Source of the DNA: Saccharospirillum sp.
GTDB lineage: Bacteria; Pseudomonadota; Gammaproteobacteria; Pseudomonadales; Natronospirillaceae
Reading direction: 5' to 3'
Assembly: GCA_022565595.1 (NCBI GenBank)
Contig: JAIUML010000009.1
Span: 62,001 to 126,000 of the forward strand
Length of the DNA: 64,000 nt
A program made the translations under genes and the position numbers. Position 1 is the stretch's first letter, and each line of letters starts with the position of its first letter. Below, in pieces: positions 37,684 to 46,318 of this stretch. The notes beneath the pieces were generated by a model that was not told where the DNA came from, did not search any database, and saw nothing but the letters and a program-made list of their open reading frames with translations.

Positions 37684-38999
37684 ACCAACACCACAGCACA
37701 GCGTCGATTGACCCCTGGCAAACCGGCTTGCACCACAACCGCGCTCAGGTCAATCAGCAATTGCTGCAGGTGCTGTTCGTCGGCTTGACCATCGGCATGA
37801 TGCGCACTGTGGTGCCTGCCCTGGCGGAAACCGAATTCGGTGTGGCCGAGGGCTCCTTCGTGATGTTGACATCCTTTGTCGTCGCCTTCGGCTTCGTCAA
37901 GGGTACACTGAATTTTGTAGCCGGCAGGCTCTCCGAACGCATCGGTCGCAAGCAGGTGCTGGTGCTGGGCTGGCTCTTTGCACTACCCATTCCCTTTCTG
38001 GTGCTCTGGGCACCGAGCTGGAACTGGATTGTGCTGGCCACCATTCTGCTCGGCATCAACCAGGGCCTGGCCTGGTCGATGACGCAGACCGCCAAACTGG
38101 ACATTACCCGGGCCGATGAACGCGGGCTGACCATGGGGTTGAATGAGTTCTCCGGCTATGTCGGCGTTGCCATAGCCGGCATTGTTACCGGCTATATGGC
38201 CACCGCCTTTGGCCCCCGGCTCGGTTTGCTGGTGTTTGGCCTGGTGGTCATTGTACTGGCGCTGCTATTGTCCCTGACACTGGTGCGTGAAACCCTGGGC
38301 TATGCCCAGGCCGAAAGCGCACGCCATGCTGCCGGGCAGCGCACCGGCCCGCAGCCACGCTACCCGACCGGAATCAGCGATCAACCGACCACGGGTGAGG
38401 TCTTTGCGTTGGTGTCCTGGCGCGACAAACGCCTCTTTGCCTTCAGCCAGGCAGGCCTGGTGGAGAAGTTCGTCGACGCGCTGGTCTGGGTATTCTACCC
38501 CGTCTTTCTGTTTCAGCAGGGCATCAGCCTGGCGAACATCGGCTGGATAGTCGGCATTTATGGCTTCGTCTGGGGCGGCTCTCAATTCCTGACTGGCAAG
38601 CTCTCCGACCACATTGGGCGATTGAAACCCATCGTCTGGGGCATGTGGCTCTGTGGTGGTGGCGTCGGCATGATGTTGTTTGTTGAAGGCGTGCTCTGGT
38701 GGAGTATTTCTGCCGCCATCACCGGCTTTGGCATGGCGTTGCTCTATCCCACTCTGAGTGCTGCCGTCGCGGATATCTCCCACCCCAATTGGCGCGGTTC
38801 GGCCATCGGCATCTACCGATTCTGGCGTGACCTGGGCTACGGAATTGGTGCTTTGGGCCTGGGCCTGGCGGCGCAGTGGGGCGGTGCCGTAGAAGCCGGA
38901 TTCTGGTTTGTCTTCATCGCCATGATGCTGTCCGGCCTGGTGGTCTGGGTCTTTGGTGAAGAAACGCACCCCGGTTTTAATGCCGCTGATTCGAACTGA
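37680..38999 (+). CDS. Major facilitator superfamily transporter in the ArsR-rhodanese operon
   Basis: The 439-residue protein has about twelve membrane segments, the MFS loop RLSERIGRKQVLVLGW after helix 2, and a second loop KLSDHIGRLKPIVWGM after helix 8. A soluble loop of about 50 residues links the halves. It overlaps the ArsR-rhodanese regulator (ATGA), so the two are translated together. By context it may export or import a sulfur compound such as sulfite, thiosulfate or a toxic thiol, but the substrate is not visible. The other MFS gene, at 35237, belongs to a different subgroup. Confidence 0.83.
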   Translation: MNQHHSTASIDPWQTGLHHNRAQVNQQLLQVLFVGLTIGMMRTVVPALAETEFGVAEGSFVMLTSFVVAFGFVKGTLNFVAGRLSERIGRKQVLVLGWLFALPIPFLVLWAPSWNWIVLATILLGINQGLAWSMTQTAKLDITRADERGLTMGLNEFSGYVGVAIAGIVTGYMATAFGPRLGLLVFGLVVIVLALLLSLTLVRETLGYAQAESARHAAGQRTGPQPRYPTGISDQPTTGEVFALVSWRDKRLFAFSQAGLVEKFVDALVWVFYPVFLFQQGISLANIGWIVGIYGFVWGGSQFLTGKLSDHIGRLKPIVWGMWLCGGGVGMMLFVEGVLWWSISAAITGFGMALLYPTLSAAVADISHPNWRGSAIGIYRFWRDLGYGIGALGLGLAAQWGGAVEAGFWFVFIAMMLSGLVVWVFGEETHPGFNAADSN

Positions 39000-39072
39000 G
39001 TGAACCCTGCGTTGCAGCACCCAGGGGCAGTAGCGCTATACTGTGGCTTTAAGCCAGTCAAAGGAAGTAGCG

Positions 39073-39999
39073 ATGCGATTCTTGATTGTGGGTGCGGGCG
39101 GTATTGGCTGTTACTACGGAGCGCGTTTGCAAAACGCAGGTCACGAGGTCACCTTTCTTGCTCGGGGCGCGCACCTGGAGGCCATGCAACAAAAAGGCCT
39201 GTCGGTACATCATCCGGACTTCCATTTCGCCAGCCCCGTCACCGCTCTGGATGAAGCTGGCCTTGCGGCAAATACCCGGGTCAGTGATTTCGATGTGCTA
39301 TTGGTCTGCCTGAAAACCCAGGATACTCAACCCTGGCTTGAGCGTATGCTGCCCTGGCTGCAAAGCGCTCCGACACCCCTGCTCTCAGTGCAGAACGGCG
39401 TCGATAACGAACCCGACATTGCGGCCATGGTCGGTGCCGAACGCACCATCGGCGGTCTGGCCGTGCGCATTGGCGGCCATATAGAAGCGCCTGGCGTAGT
39501 GACCGTCAACGGCCCCGCCCAGATCGTCATGGGCGCCTGGCCGGATAACATGAAAGGAACGGACTGGGGTGATTTCCTGAGCCGGCTGGATGAAACCTTG
39601 AACGCTGCGGATATACCCTCACGAGTCTCCGATGACATAGCCCGCGAAATCTGGCGCAAACTGATGATCAACGCCGGCGTCAACCCGCTATCGGCGCTGA
39701 CCCACCTCGACACCCGCTCACTCTGCCGCCACCCCCTCTACGGCCCGGCTGTACGCGGCCTCATGGTCGAAGCCGCTCAGGCCGGCAAAGCCGACGGCGT
39801 CACCCTGACCGACGAAGACGTCACCGAAATGTTCGACATCATCTTCAGTTTCGATGCCATCAAAACCTCCATGCTGGTCGACAAGGAAAAAGGCCGCCCA
39901 TTAGAGCTGGATGGCATCTGCGGCGCCGTGATCCGGCGCTGCGAGGCGCTGAATCTTCCAGCGCCGATGACTCGGTTGGTCTATGGCTTGTTGAGTTGA
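39073..39999 (+). CDS. Ketopantoate reductase family protein (ApbA/PanE)
   Basis: The 308-residue protein has the Rossmann start MRFLIVGAGGIGCYYGARLQ and the PanE pattern. The catalytic-lysine block is IWRKLMINAGVNPLSALTHL, and a late NADP-binding/substrate segment (SMLVDKEKGRPLELDGICGA) carries the conserved Lys-Gly. True PanE makes D-pantoate for coenzyme A; many paralogues reduce other 2-oxo acids, so I leave the gene symbol empty. AAGGAAG lies five bases before the ATG at 39073. The gene stands alone between an MFS transporter and a coiled-coil protein. Confidence 0.85.
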   Translation: MRFLIVGAGGIGCYYGARLQNAGHEVTFLARGAHLEAMQQKGLSVHHPDFHFASPVTALDEAGLAANTRVSDFDVLLVCLKTQDTQPWLERMLPWLQSAPTPLLSVQNGVDNEPDIAAMVGAERTIGGLAVRIGGHIEAPGVVTVNGPAQIVMGAWPDNMKGTDWGDFLSRLDETLNAADIPSRVSDDIAREIWRKLMINAGVNPLSALTHLDTRSLCRHPLYGPAVRGLMVEAAQAGKADGVTLTDEDVTEMFDIIFSFDAIKTSMLVDKEKGRPLELDGICGAVIRRCEALNLPAPMTRLVYGLLS

Positions 40000-40036
40000 C
40001 GCGGTTTTTGGGACTTTATTGCAGGGGGTGGTTTGT

Positions 40037-40378
40037 TCAGGCAGCGTCTACGGATTTTAGTGGGCGCTCGCTTTCTTCTGCAGTATTACCCGCAACCGCT
40101 TGCTCAGCCTCAAGCCGCATGGCTTCGAGCTGCTCTCTCAGGCTGGTTTCTTCCTGCTTCAGATCCTCGGCCTTGGCCTGATCTTTCTCCAGCACCTTCA
40201 ACAGGTTGATCGCCTCCGAAATCTGGTCACCTTCTATCAGGCTTACTGCCTCGGCTTTGCGCTCATCAAAGGTCTCCACCTCCAGCAGTTTTTCCAGCAC
40301 TTTATCGAGTTTGTTGTTCAGTTTTTGCAGTTCTTTGCCGAGCGTTTCCAAGGTCTTTCCTATGTTTTGATAATCCAC
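40037..40378 (-). CDS. Small coiled-coil protein of unknown function
   Basis: The 113-residue protein is almost entirely predicted coiled coil: IGKTLETLGKELQKLNNKLD and VLEKLLEVETFDERKAEA, then LKVLEKDQAKAEDLKQEETS and LREQLEAMRLEAEQAV. No signal peptide, cysteine or enzymatic motif is seen. Highly charged, it may be a cytoplasmic scaffold or regulator. I do not recognise a named family. AGGAGTTG lies upstream of the ATG at 40378. It is not part of an operon: the neighbour panE-like gene is convergent and the RidA gene ends 210 bases upstream. Confidence 0.6.
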   Translation of the reverse strand: MDYQNIGKTLETLGKELQKLNNKLDKVLEKLLEVETFDERKAEAVSLIEGDQISEAINLLKVLEKDQAKAEDLKQEETSLREQLEAMRLEAEQAVAGNTAEESERPLKSVDAA

Positions 40379-40510
40379 GTTACAACTCCTGAAAGCTACC
40401 TGATGGCACCCATGGAGAACCAGAGGAGTACCGGTTGCCGTTATGTGATATATGGATATTAATACAGTATTTATGAGGGTGCAATGGGTGGGAATCGTAC
40501 GGTGGTGTCT

Positions 40511-40540
40511 TGGAGTGTCGATGGTGATATCGACACTCCA
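40511..40540. repeat. REP-like palindrome, distant copy
   Basis: Arms TGGAGTGTCGAT (40511-40522) and ATCGACACTCCA (40529-40540) are perfectly complementary around GGTGAT. The central GTCGATGGTGATATCGAC is identical to 988-1005 near the start of the window. It lies 49 bases after the end of the RidA gene, the last gene of the minus-strand anthranilate cluster. No T-run is present. Confidence 0.7.
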
Positions 40541-40589
40541 GTGATGTTAGGGATTTTGCAGGCCAGCCAGTGCCAATTGCTTGAAGTCG

Positions 40590-41006
40590 CTACCCGACCC
40601 TGGGTAACACAGCAGTCGCTTCGATCTCGACCTTGGCTTCGTCCTCCACCAGATCTGCCACCTGCACCATGGTCATCGCCGGGAAATGCTTGCCCAGCAC
40701 CGAACGGTAAGCCGCGCCCACCTCTTTTAGTCGCGCCAGGTACTCACGCTTGTCTTTGATGTACCATGTCAGGCGCACCAGGTGCTCTGGCCCGGCATCG
40801 GCTTCGGCCAGTACATCGACTATATTCTGTAGAGTCTGACGAATCTGCTCGATGAAATCATCGCTTTCAAACACCTGATCGCCGTTCCAGCCAATCTGCC
40901 CGCCAACGTACACCGTTTGCCCATCGGCCAGAATGCCATTGGCATAGCCGATGGCCGGTTTCCAGTTGCGTGGGTGCAGCAGTTGATGATCGAATTGCGC
41001 AGTCAT
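40590..41006 (-). CDS. RidA-family enamine/imine deaminase
   Basis: The 138-residue protein belongs to the RidA/YjgF superfamily (YANGILADGQTVYVGGQIGW, then QTLQNIVDVLAEADAGPEHL and VRLTWYIKDKREYLARLKEV, VQVADLVEDEAKVEIEATAV). Classical RidA hydrolyses reactive 2-aminoacrylate-type enamines and imines through an arginine in the C-terminal part; the equivalent residue here is not obvious, so it is probably an Rid2-7-type paralogue. It overlaps the thioesterase gene by four bases, at the end of the anthranilate cluster. The pathway's ring-reduced product carries an enamine, so a role in deamination is plausible. That role is inference. Confidence 0.82.
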   Translation of the reverse strand: MTAQFDHQLLHPRNWKPAIGYANGILADGQTVYVGGQIGWNGDQVFESDDFIEQIRQTLQNIVDVLAEADAGPEHLVRLTWYIKDKREYLARLKEVGAAYRSVLGKHFPAMTMVQVADLVEDEAKVEIEATAVLPRVG

Positions 41007-41425
41007 GAAGGAGTTCCTTGTTCGAGTTCTTGAGTCAGGCGCTGAGCCAGGGCATCAGGCCAGCGCATGGCTTTACCGGTGCGCATGTCGACACACACCA
41101 GCGTTGATTGATAGTGCAGCCTGAGTTCATCGCCGCAGTGCACCCCTATGCTCAATGCCAGGCTGGCTCGGCCCAGACTCAGCGCTTTCAGTTCAAAAGT
41201 CAGCCAGTCGCCAAGGCGGCTCGGAGCCTTGAAATCCGTTTCTATATGAGCGGTCGGCACACCGCTTTGCAACTCGCCATGCAGGGCGCGAAAATCGAAG
41301 CCGATACGCTCTGCAAACCAGTCTTCCACCACACCATTGAGCATTTCGTAATAGCGCGGAAAATAAACGATGCCTGCCGGGTCGCAATGGCCAAAACGGA
41401 CTTTAACCTGGGTCTGGTAGCTCAT
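41003..41425 (-). CDS. 4HBT-type acyl-CoA thioesterase
   Basis: The 140-residue hot-dog-fold protein has the 4-hydroxybenzoyl-CoA thioesterase signature FGHCDPAGIVYFPRYYEMLN with the catalytic Asp15, followed by VEDWFAERIGF and AHIETDFKAPSRLGDWLTFE. AGGAGGG precedes the ATG. It is placed between livF and the RidA gene and overlaps the latter by four bases. In an aromatic-CoA pathway it could release stalled CoA esters or act on a late intermediate. The YbgC/FcbC split cannot be settled by eye. Confidence 0.87.
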   Translation of the reverse strand: MSYQTQVKVRFGHCDPAGIVYFPRYYEMLNGVVEDWFAERIGFDFRALHGELQSGVPTAHIETDFKAPSRLGDWLTFELKALSLGRASLALSIGVHCGDELRLHYQSTLVCVDMRTGKAMRWPDALAQRLTQELEQGTPS

Positions 41426-41440
41426 TGGTTGGCCCTCCTT

Positions 41441-42133
41441 TCAAACGCCCAGATAACGATTGGTCAGGTCCTCGGTCAGGTCGCCCGGTTGGCCTTGCCA
41501 GACGGAGCGCCCCTTTTCGAGCACCACGCAATGATCGGCAATGGGCATCAACTCCTTCAGGGATTTATCCACCAGCAGAATGGACAGGCCCCGGCTTTTT
41601 AATTCACGCACCGCCTTCCAGATTTCCTTGCGGATTACCGGTGCCAGGCCTTCGGTGGCTTCGTCGAGCACCAGCAATTTGGGGTTGGTCATCAGGGCAC
41701 GACCAATGGCCAGCATTTGTTGTTCACCACCCGAGAGGGTATTGGCACTCTGGTTGCGACGCTCAGCCAGACGTGGAAATAACGCCTCGACTTTGTCGGT
41801 CGTCCACTCGCCTGGCACTGCTGTCGCGATCAGGTTTTCACGAACGCTCAGGCTACGAAAGCAGCGCCTGCCCTCAGGTACCAGGCCAAGGCCCATTTGG
41901 GCAATGCGGTGCGGCGCCATTTTTTGAATGGCCTTGCCGTTGAATTGAATGGTACCGGTTCGGGCCGGTGTCATGCCGAAGATGGAGCGTATGGTGGTCG
42001 ACTTGCCCATGCCATTGCGGCCCATCAGCGCCACCAGTTGGCCGGCATGCAACTCCAGGTCGACGCCGAATAAAGCCTGAGAAGGACCGTAAAAGCTTTC
42101 TATTTGTTCGACGGTTAACAGAGGGTTGGACAT
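41441..42133 (-). CDS. livF: LIV-type ABC transporter ATP-binding protein (LivF-like)
   Basis: The 230-residue ATPase has Walker A GRNGMGKST, the signature LSGGEQQMLAIGRALM and Walker B LLVLDEATEGLAP. The close ATEGLAP variant and the VEQIESFYGPSQALFGVDLE start are typical of LivF. It shares its end with livG (one base). The importer is encoded inside the anthranilate cluster, and LIV-type importers serve aromatic acids in several betaproteobacteria, so the substrate may be anthranilate or a related acid rather than leucine. That point is inference; sequence supports the family only. Confidence 0.9.
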   Translation of the reverse strand: MSNPLLTVEQIESFYGPSQALFGVDLELHAGQLVALMGRNGMGKSTTIRSIFGMTPARTGTIQFNGKAIQKMAPHRIAQMGLGLVPEGRRCFRSLSVRENLIATAVPGEWTTDKVEALFPRLAERRNQSANTLSGGEQQMLAIGRALMTNPKLLVLDEATEGLAPVIRKEIWKAVRELKSRGLSILLVDKSLKELMPIADHCVVLEKGRSVWQGQPGDLTEDLTNRYLGV

Positions 42134-42885
42134 CAGTCAGTCTCCTCACCAAGGTAGGCTTCACGCACCGCAGGATGGTTGCGAATCTCATCGCTGCTGC
42201 CATGAGCAAGGACGGCACCGGAAACCAATACCGACACTCGGTCAGCCAACTGGAAGACCGCATCCATGTCGTGCTCGATCAGCAGAATGGGCACCTCCTG
42301 TTTCAATTCGGCGAGAAAGGCCACCATGCGGTTGGCGCCCTCCGACCCCATGCCTGCCATGGGTTCATCGAGCAGCATGACGCGCGGCTTGAGAGCCAGA
42401 GCACAAGCCATTTCCACCAGACGACGCTCGCCATGAGACAGTTCAGCCACCAGGGTGCTGGCCCGCTCGGTCAGGCCAAGGCGTTCCAGGATGTCTGCGG
42501 TGGGTTCAAGTAAAGCGCTGTCCGAGCGCACCGGTTTCCAGAAACGAAAGGACGACCCTTGTGTGGCCTGAATAGCCATCATCACATTGCGCCGCACGCT
42601 CAGTTCCACTGCCAAGGAGGAGATCTGAAAGCTGCGGCCGAGCCCAAGCTGTGCTCGTTCGGCGACCTTACGATTGGTGATGTCTTCACCGGCCAGAAAG
42701 ATGCGACCGCTGTCGGGCATCAGGTTGCCGGTGACCTGGCCAATGAGGGTGGATTTACCCGCGCCATTGGGGCCAATCAGGGCGTGAATTTCGCCAGGAT
42801 AAAGGTCGAGTGATACCTCCCGAGTGGCTTTCAAGGCGCCAAAGGATTTGTTCAGTTGTTCAATGCGCAATATGGGTTCAGACAT
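42133..42885 (-). CDS. livG: LIV-type ABC transporter ATP-binding protein (LivG-like)
   Basis: The 250-residue ATPase has Walker A GPNGAGKSTL, a short signature LSHGERRLVEMACALAL and Walker B RVMLLDEPMAGMG, as in LivG. The ATG at 42885 (MSEPILRIEQLNKSFGALKA) overlaps the livM end by eight bases; a longer open frame upstream lies inside livM. It provides one of the two ATPase subunits of the importer encoded by 41441-46085. Confidence 0.9.
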   Translation of the reverse strand: MSEPILRIEQLNKSFGALKATREVSLDLYPGEIHALIGPNGAGKSTLIGQVTGNLMPDSGRIFLAGEDITNRKVAERAQLGLGRSFQISSLAVELSVRRNVMMAIQATQGSSFRFWKPVRSDSALLEPTADILERLGLTERASTLVAELSHGERRLVEMACALALKPRVMLLDEPMAGMGSEGANRMVAFLAELKQEVPILLIEHDMDAVFQLADRVSVLVSGAVLAHGSSDEIRNHPAVREAYLGEETD

Positions 42886-43915
42886 CCTTGTCCCTCCCGG
42901 CCAACAGGCCCAACAAGCCACCGCGTGCGAAAAGGACGACACCGAGCAAGATCAGGCCCAGCCAGAATTGCCAGTAGCGGGTGACTCCGCCTAGCCAGGT
43001 TTCCATCAATACAAAGAGAATGGCTCCGGCCAGAGGGCCATACAAACGCCCAACGCCACCGAGGATGACGATAACAATCAACTCGCCCGAGAAATGCCAA
43101 CTCAACATATTGGGCCCGACAAATCCATTCAGATCTGCATACAGGGCTCCAGCAAGGGCAGTAATCATGGCGCTGATCACAAAGGCCATCAATTTAATGG
43201 GTTGGGGGTCGACGCCAGTGGTAGCCAAGCGAACCGGGTTCAGGCGGGCCATGGTCAGCGCTGCGCCAAAACGAGAGCCCATCAGGCGTTGACTCAACCA
43301 GAGGCTGATCAGCAGCATGGCAGCAGCGACAAAGAAGAAGGTCAGGCGGTTGTTGGTATCAATGAGGGGCAGCTCATTCCGAAGGTAAATGGGCAAGCCA
43401 TCTTCGCCCCCGTAGGCAGGCCAGGAGATACCGAAGTAGTAGAACATCTGGGCGAAGGCCAGAGTGATCATGATGAAATAAACACCGGAGGTACCCAGCG
43501 AAATCTTGCCAATGGCCAGACCCAGTAGGCCAGACAAGACCAGGGTGAAAGCCCAGATCGTCAGCATCTGGTTGGTACCTTCGGGCAGGAAACCAATACC
43601 CAAAGCCGGGTTCATGTTGAACGCATGGTAGGCGCAGATACCGGCCACATAGCCACCCAGGCCGAAGAAGGCCGCGTGACCAAAACTGACCATGCCGCCA
43701 AAGCCCAAGGCAAGGTTCAGGCCAACGGCCGCCATGGCAATAATGGCAATGCGCGAGGCCAGGTTGACGTAAAAGCGTTCGCCCAGATATTGCGCGAGCA
43801 AAGCCGCACCGACCAAACCAAGGATCAACAGCAGGTTAATCCAGTGCTCCCGAGTTTGGGGGATCAGGGTCGACACCAACGCCTGAGGTTTGAGGGAATT
43901 CAGCACAGTCGTCAT
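42878..43915 (-). CDS. livM: LIV-type ABC transporter permease (LivM-like)
   Basis: The 345-residue protein has about nine hydrophobic helices. Its family blocks are ALNLALGFGGMVSFGHAAFF (preceded by an isoleucine-rich helix), KLMAFVISAMITALAGALYA and SGELIVIVILGGVGRLYGPL followed by AGAILFVL. It pairs with LivH, overlapping its end by four bases. Helices and the GGVGRLYGPL loop place it in the branched-chain/aromatic-acid importer permease family. Confidence 0.9.
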   Translation of the reverse strand: MTTVLNSLKPQALVSTLIPQTREHWINLLLILGLVGAALLAQYLGERFYVNLASRIAIIAMAAVGLNLALGFGGMVSFGHAAFFGLGGYVAGICAYHAFNMNPALGIGFLPEGTNQMLTIWAFTLVLSGLLGLAIGKISLGTSGVYFIMITLAFAQMFYYFGISWPAYGGEDGLPIYLRNELPLIDTNNRLTFFFVAAAMLLISLWLSQRLMGSRFGAALTMARLNPVRLATTGVDPQPIKLMAFVISAMITALAGALYADLNGFVGPNMLSWHFSGELIVIVILGGVGRLYGPLAGAILFVLMETWLGGVTRYWQFWLGLILLGVVLFARGGLLGLLAGRDKDV

Positions 43916-44829
43916 TTTGATCCAAAGAGTCCGTTAGGTTTAAAGGCAAGAATGGCTGCCATCATGATGTAGATCAGCATGGCTGAGATGGAAGAACCAA
44001 TGCTCATGGCCTGGGAAGCTGGCAGAAAATTGGAGAGTGTCATCGGCAGAAAAACACGCCCCATCGTATCGACCACGCCGACCAGAACGGCACCCACCAG
44101 AGCGCCTTTGATGGAGCCAATGCCACCGATAACGATGACCACAAAGGCCATGATCAATACGGGCTCGCCCATACCCACACGCACCGATTGCAAGGCGCCG
44201 ATGGTAGAGCCAGCCAGGCCAGCCAGACCTGCACCCAGGGCAAAAACCAGGGTGTAGAGGGTTTTGATGTCGACACCCAGAGCGCCGATCATCTCTCGGT
44301 CGTTTTCACCGGCACGGATGCGCATACCGAGTCGAGTTTTGCTGATCAAAAGATAGAGGCCGACGGCTACCACAATTCCCATGCCGATTATGGCCAGTCG
44401 GTATTTTGAATAGCTGATGTCGAGTGGCAAGTTGACTGAGCCTCTCAACTCCTGAGGTATGCTCAAGAACATCGGTGATGAACCGAATATCATGTAAGTA
44501 CCTTCGGAAAAAATCAAAATCAGGGCAAAGGTGGCCAACACCTGGTCAAGGTGGTCACGATCGTACAACCGGCGGATAATGGTGAACTCGATGACCACGC
44601 CAATAGCGGCCGCAGCCAGGGTTCCGACTAACAAGCCGATCCAGAAAGAGCCAGTGGTTGCTGCAACAATGGCCGTAACAAAGGCGCCCGCCATATAAAA
44701 CGAGCCGTGTGCCAGGTTAATCAGACCCATGACACCAAAGACCAGGGTCAGGCCACTGGCCATCAGGAACAGCATGGTTCCAAGTTGGATGCCATTGAGT
44801 ATCTGCTCAATAATGAGTGCGACAGTCAC
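43912..44829 (-). CDS. livH: LIV-type ABC transporter permease (LivH-like)
   Basis: The 305-residue protein has about eight membrane helices, with the start EQILNGIQLGTMLFLMASGL, TLVFGVMGLINLAHGSFYMA, and the cytoplasmic coupling region VIVIGGIGSIKGALVGAVLV. It is the second permease of the importer. The gap to the binding-protein gene upstream (110 bases) contains a perfect 24-bp palindrome, suggesting lower expression of permease than of binding protein. Confidence 0.9.
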   Translation of the reverse strand: MTVALIIEQILNGIQLGTMLFLMASGLTLVFGVMGLINLAHGSFYMAGAFVTAIVAATTGSFWIGLLVGTLAAAAIGVVIEFTIIRRLYDRDHLDQVLATFALILIFSEGTYMIFGSSPMFLSIPQELRGSVNLPLDISYSKYRLAIIGMGIVVAVGLYLLISKTRLGMRIRAGENDREMIGALGVDIKTLYTLVFALGAGLAGLAGSTIGALQSVRVGMGEPVLIMAFVVIVIGGIGSIKGALVGAVLVGVVDTMGRVFLPMTLSNFLPASQAMSIGSSISAMLIYIMMAAILAFKPNGLFGSK

Positions 44830-44895
44830 GAAAAGTACCTGCTAATTAAAATCGCCGCTCCGCTATGTGGCCTACCGGAGTGACACAAATGGAGT

Positions 44896-44919
44896 GCGAG
44901 TGCTCAGCTGAGCACTCGC
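44896..44919. repeat. Perfect 24-bp palindrome between livK-like and livH genes
   Basis: GCGAGTGCTCAG is immediately followed by its exact reverse complement CTGAGCACTCGC, 21 bases after the stop codon of the binding-protein gene and 67 bases before livH. As RNA it gives a strong stem, which can protect the upstream message and lower read-through, as REP sequences do in malE-malF. A smaller stem (CTCCG...CGGAG, 44858-44880) follows. Confidence 0.8.
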
Positions 44920-44939
44920 TGGTTGCTACGCTTCAATTC

Positions 44940-46085
44940 TTATAATTGGCAATTGTCGACGTAGACGTCCTGATGATTTTCCATGGCAGTCCCGACCAGT
45001 TGATTGGTATATCCACCCGCGCCGTCAGCGACGATTTGACGCACGTAGACATTCTGGATCGGGTGATGGTTGCTGCCGAAACGGAATTCGCCGCGCGTGG
45101 ATTCGAAATTGGCTGCGCGCAGTGCTTCGCGGAAGGCATCAGCATCCTGTTTTGGATGTGCCACTTCCAGTGCTGAAATCAGCAGCTTGGCGGTGTCGTA
45201 ACCTTGAGACGCATAGAGCGTTGGTGTGCGTCCATGTTTTTCACGAAATGCCGCAACAAAAGCCCGGTTGGTGGCGTTGTCGAGGTCGTGCGCCCACTGC
45301 GAGGTGTTCATCACGCCTTCTGCTGCTGCACCCAGTGCACCGACAATGACTTCGTCAAAGGAGAATGCTGGGCCGAAAACGGGAATGTCTGTACCGGAGT
45401 TGGCGTACTGGTTCATGAACGAGATGCCCATGCCGCCAGGCAGGAAGTAGAACACACTGTCGGCACCACTGGCCCGAATCTGGCTGATTTCGGCCGCGTA
45501 GTCTTCCTGGCCCAGTTGGGTATAAATTTCGTTGGCCAGTTCGCCGTCATAGTAGCGTTTGAAGCCGGTCAGGGCATCGGTGCCAGCGGGGTAGTTGGGT
45601 GCCAGGATGAAAGGTTTTTCAAAGCCCTGGTCACGCACATATTGGCCCATGGCTTCGTGCAGGGCGTCGTTCTGCCAGGCGATGTTGAAGTAGTTTTCAT
45701 GGCACAGGCGACCAGCCAGGTCCGATGGTCCTGCGTTGGGTGAGAGGTAGAACATGCCCTGACGGGTGAGTGACGGCACGACGGCCATGGCCAGGTTGGA
45801 CCAGATCAGGCCGGTCATGACGTCGACGTTTTCACGATCCACGAGTTCACTGGAGAGGCTGTTGGCGAGGTCCGGGCGTTGTGCATCGTCACGCACCAGG
45901 ACTTCGATATTGGTTTTGCCAGACTGCTCTATGGCGAGCATAAAGCCATCGCGTACATCGACACCGAGGTGGGCGCCGCCGCCTGACAGTGTGGTGATCA
46001 TGCCAACTTTCACGTCTTGTGCATGAGCGACGGCCATCATGGATGAAAGCAGTACGCCCAATCCGAGTTTCATTTGCTTTTTCAT
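44940..46085 (-). CDS. LIV-type ABC transporter substrate-binding protein
   Basis: The 381-residue protein has a signal peptide (MKKQMKLGLGVLLSSMMAVA, cleaved after AHA) and the type I periplasmic binding fold. VKVGMITTLSGGGAHLGVDV opens the mature part, SGKTNIEVLVRDDAQRPDLA follows, and YASQGYDTAKLLISAL lies near the hinge. Aromatic-acid binding proteins of this family often begin in the same way. The ATG at 46085 has AGGAGGT six bases upstream; a GTG at 46091 overlaps the same site. A C-terminal SRGEFRFGSNHHPIQNVYV block is also typical. By context it may bind anthranilate or another tryptophan-derived acid. Confidence 0.88.
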   Translation of the reverse strand: MKKQMKLGLGVLLSSMMAVAHAQDVKVGMITTLSGGGAHLGVDVRDGFMLAIEQSGKTNIEVLVRDDAQRPDLANSLSSELVDRENVDVMTGLIWSNLAMAVVPSLTRQGMFYLSPNAGPSDLAGRLCHENYFNIAWQNDALHEAMGQYVRDQGFEKPFILAPNYPAGTDALTGFKRYYDGELANEIYTQLGQEDYAAEISQIRASGADSVFYFLPGGMGISFMNQYANSGTDIPVFGPAFSFDEVIVGALGAAAEGVMNTSQWAHDLDNATNRAFVAAFREKHGRTPTLYASQGYDTAKLLISALEVAHPKQDADAFREALRAANFESTRGEFRFGSNHHPIQNVYVRQIVADGAGGYTNQLVGTAMENHQDVYVDNCQL

Positions 46086-46164
46086 CTGCACACCTCCTGT
46101 GGTGTTATTGTTGTTGTCTTGCTTGTTGCTTCGGTTCCTGATGTCGCATATTCAACCTGAACCC

Positions 46165-46291
46165 GTGCCGGCTACCGGGTAGGCTTATTCGGGGTCGCGC
46201 GGGATGCCGCCCACTCAACCCATCCATGGGGGCTTGGCGGCAGCCATCCAGGCTGCCGACACCCCCGAATAAGCCACCCGGCATCCGGCAC
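46165..46291 (+). repeat. Composite hairpin repeat, copy B (127 bp)
   Basis: The outer arms (GTGCCGGCTACCGGGTAGGC then TTATTCGGGG, 46165-46194; and 46263-46291) pair over about 29 bp with one bulge and few mismatches. Inside are CCC-ATCCAT-GGG (46219-46230) nested in GCCGCC...GGCGGC, and CAGCC-ATCCA-GGCTG (46241-46255). The layout is that of copies A, C and D, with a different core: AACCCATCCATGGGGGCT replaces ATACATCCATGTAGGCT. It lies between abmG and the binding-protein gene. Confidence 0.75.
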
Positions 46292-46318
46292 TAGCCTGAT
46301 GCGAGCATGTAAACCTTC

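Noticed and set aside
40511-40540. Intrinsic terminator of the RidA gene
   Set aside because: The stem is strong but no T-run follows on the minus strand, and the same palindrome occurs elsewhere in unrelated positions; it is better described as a repeat.
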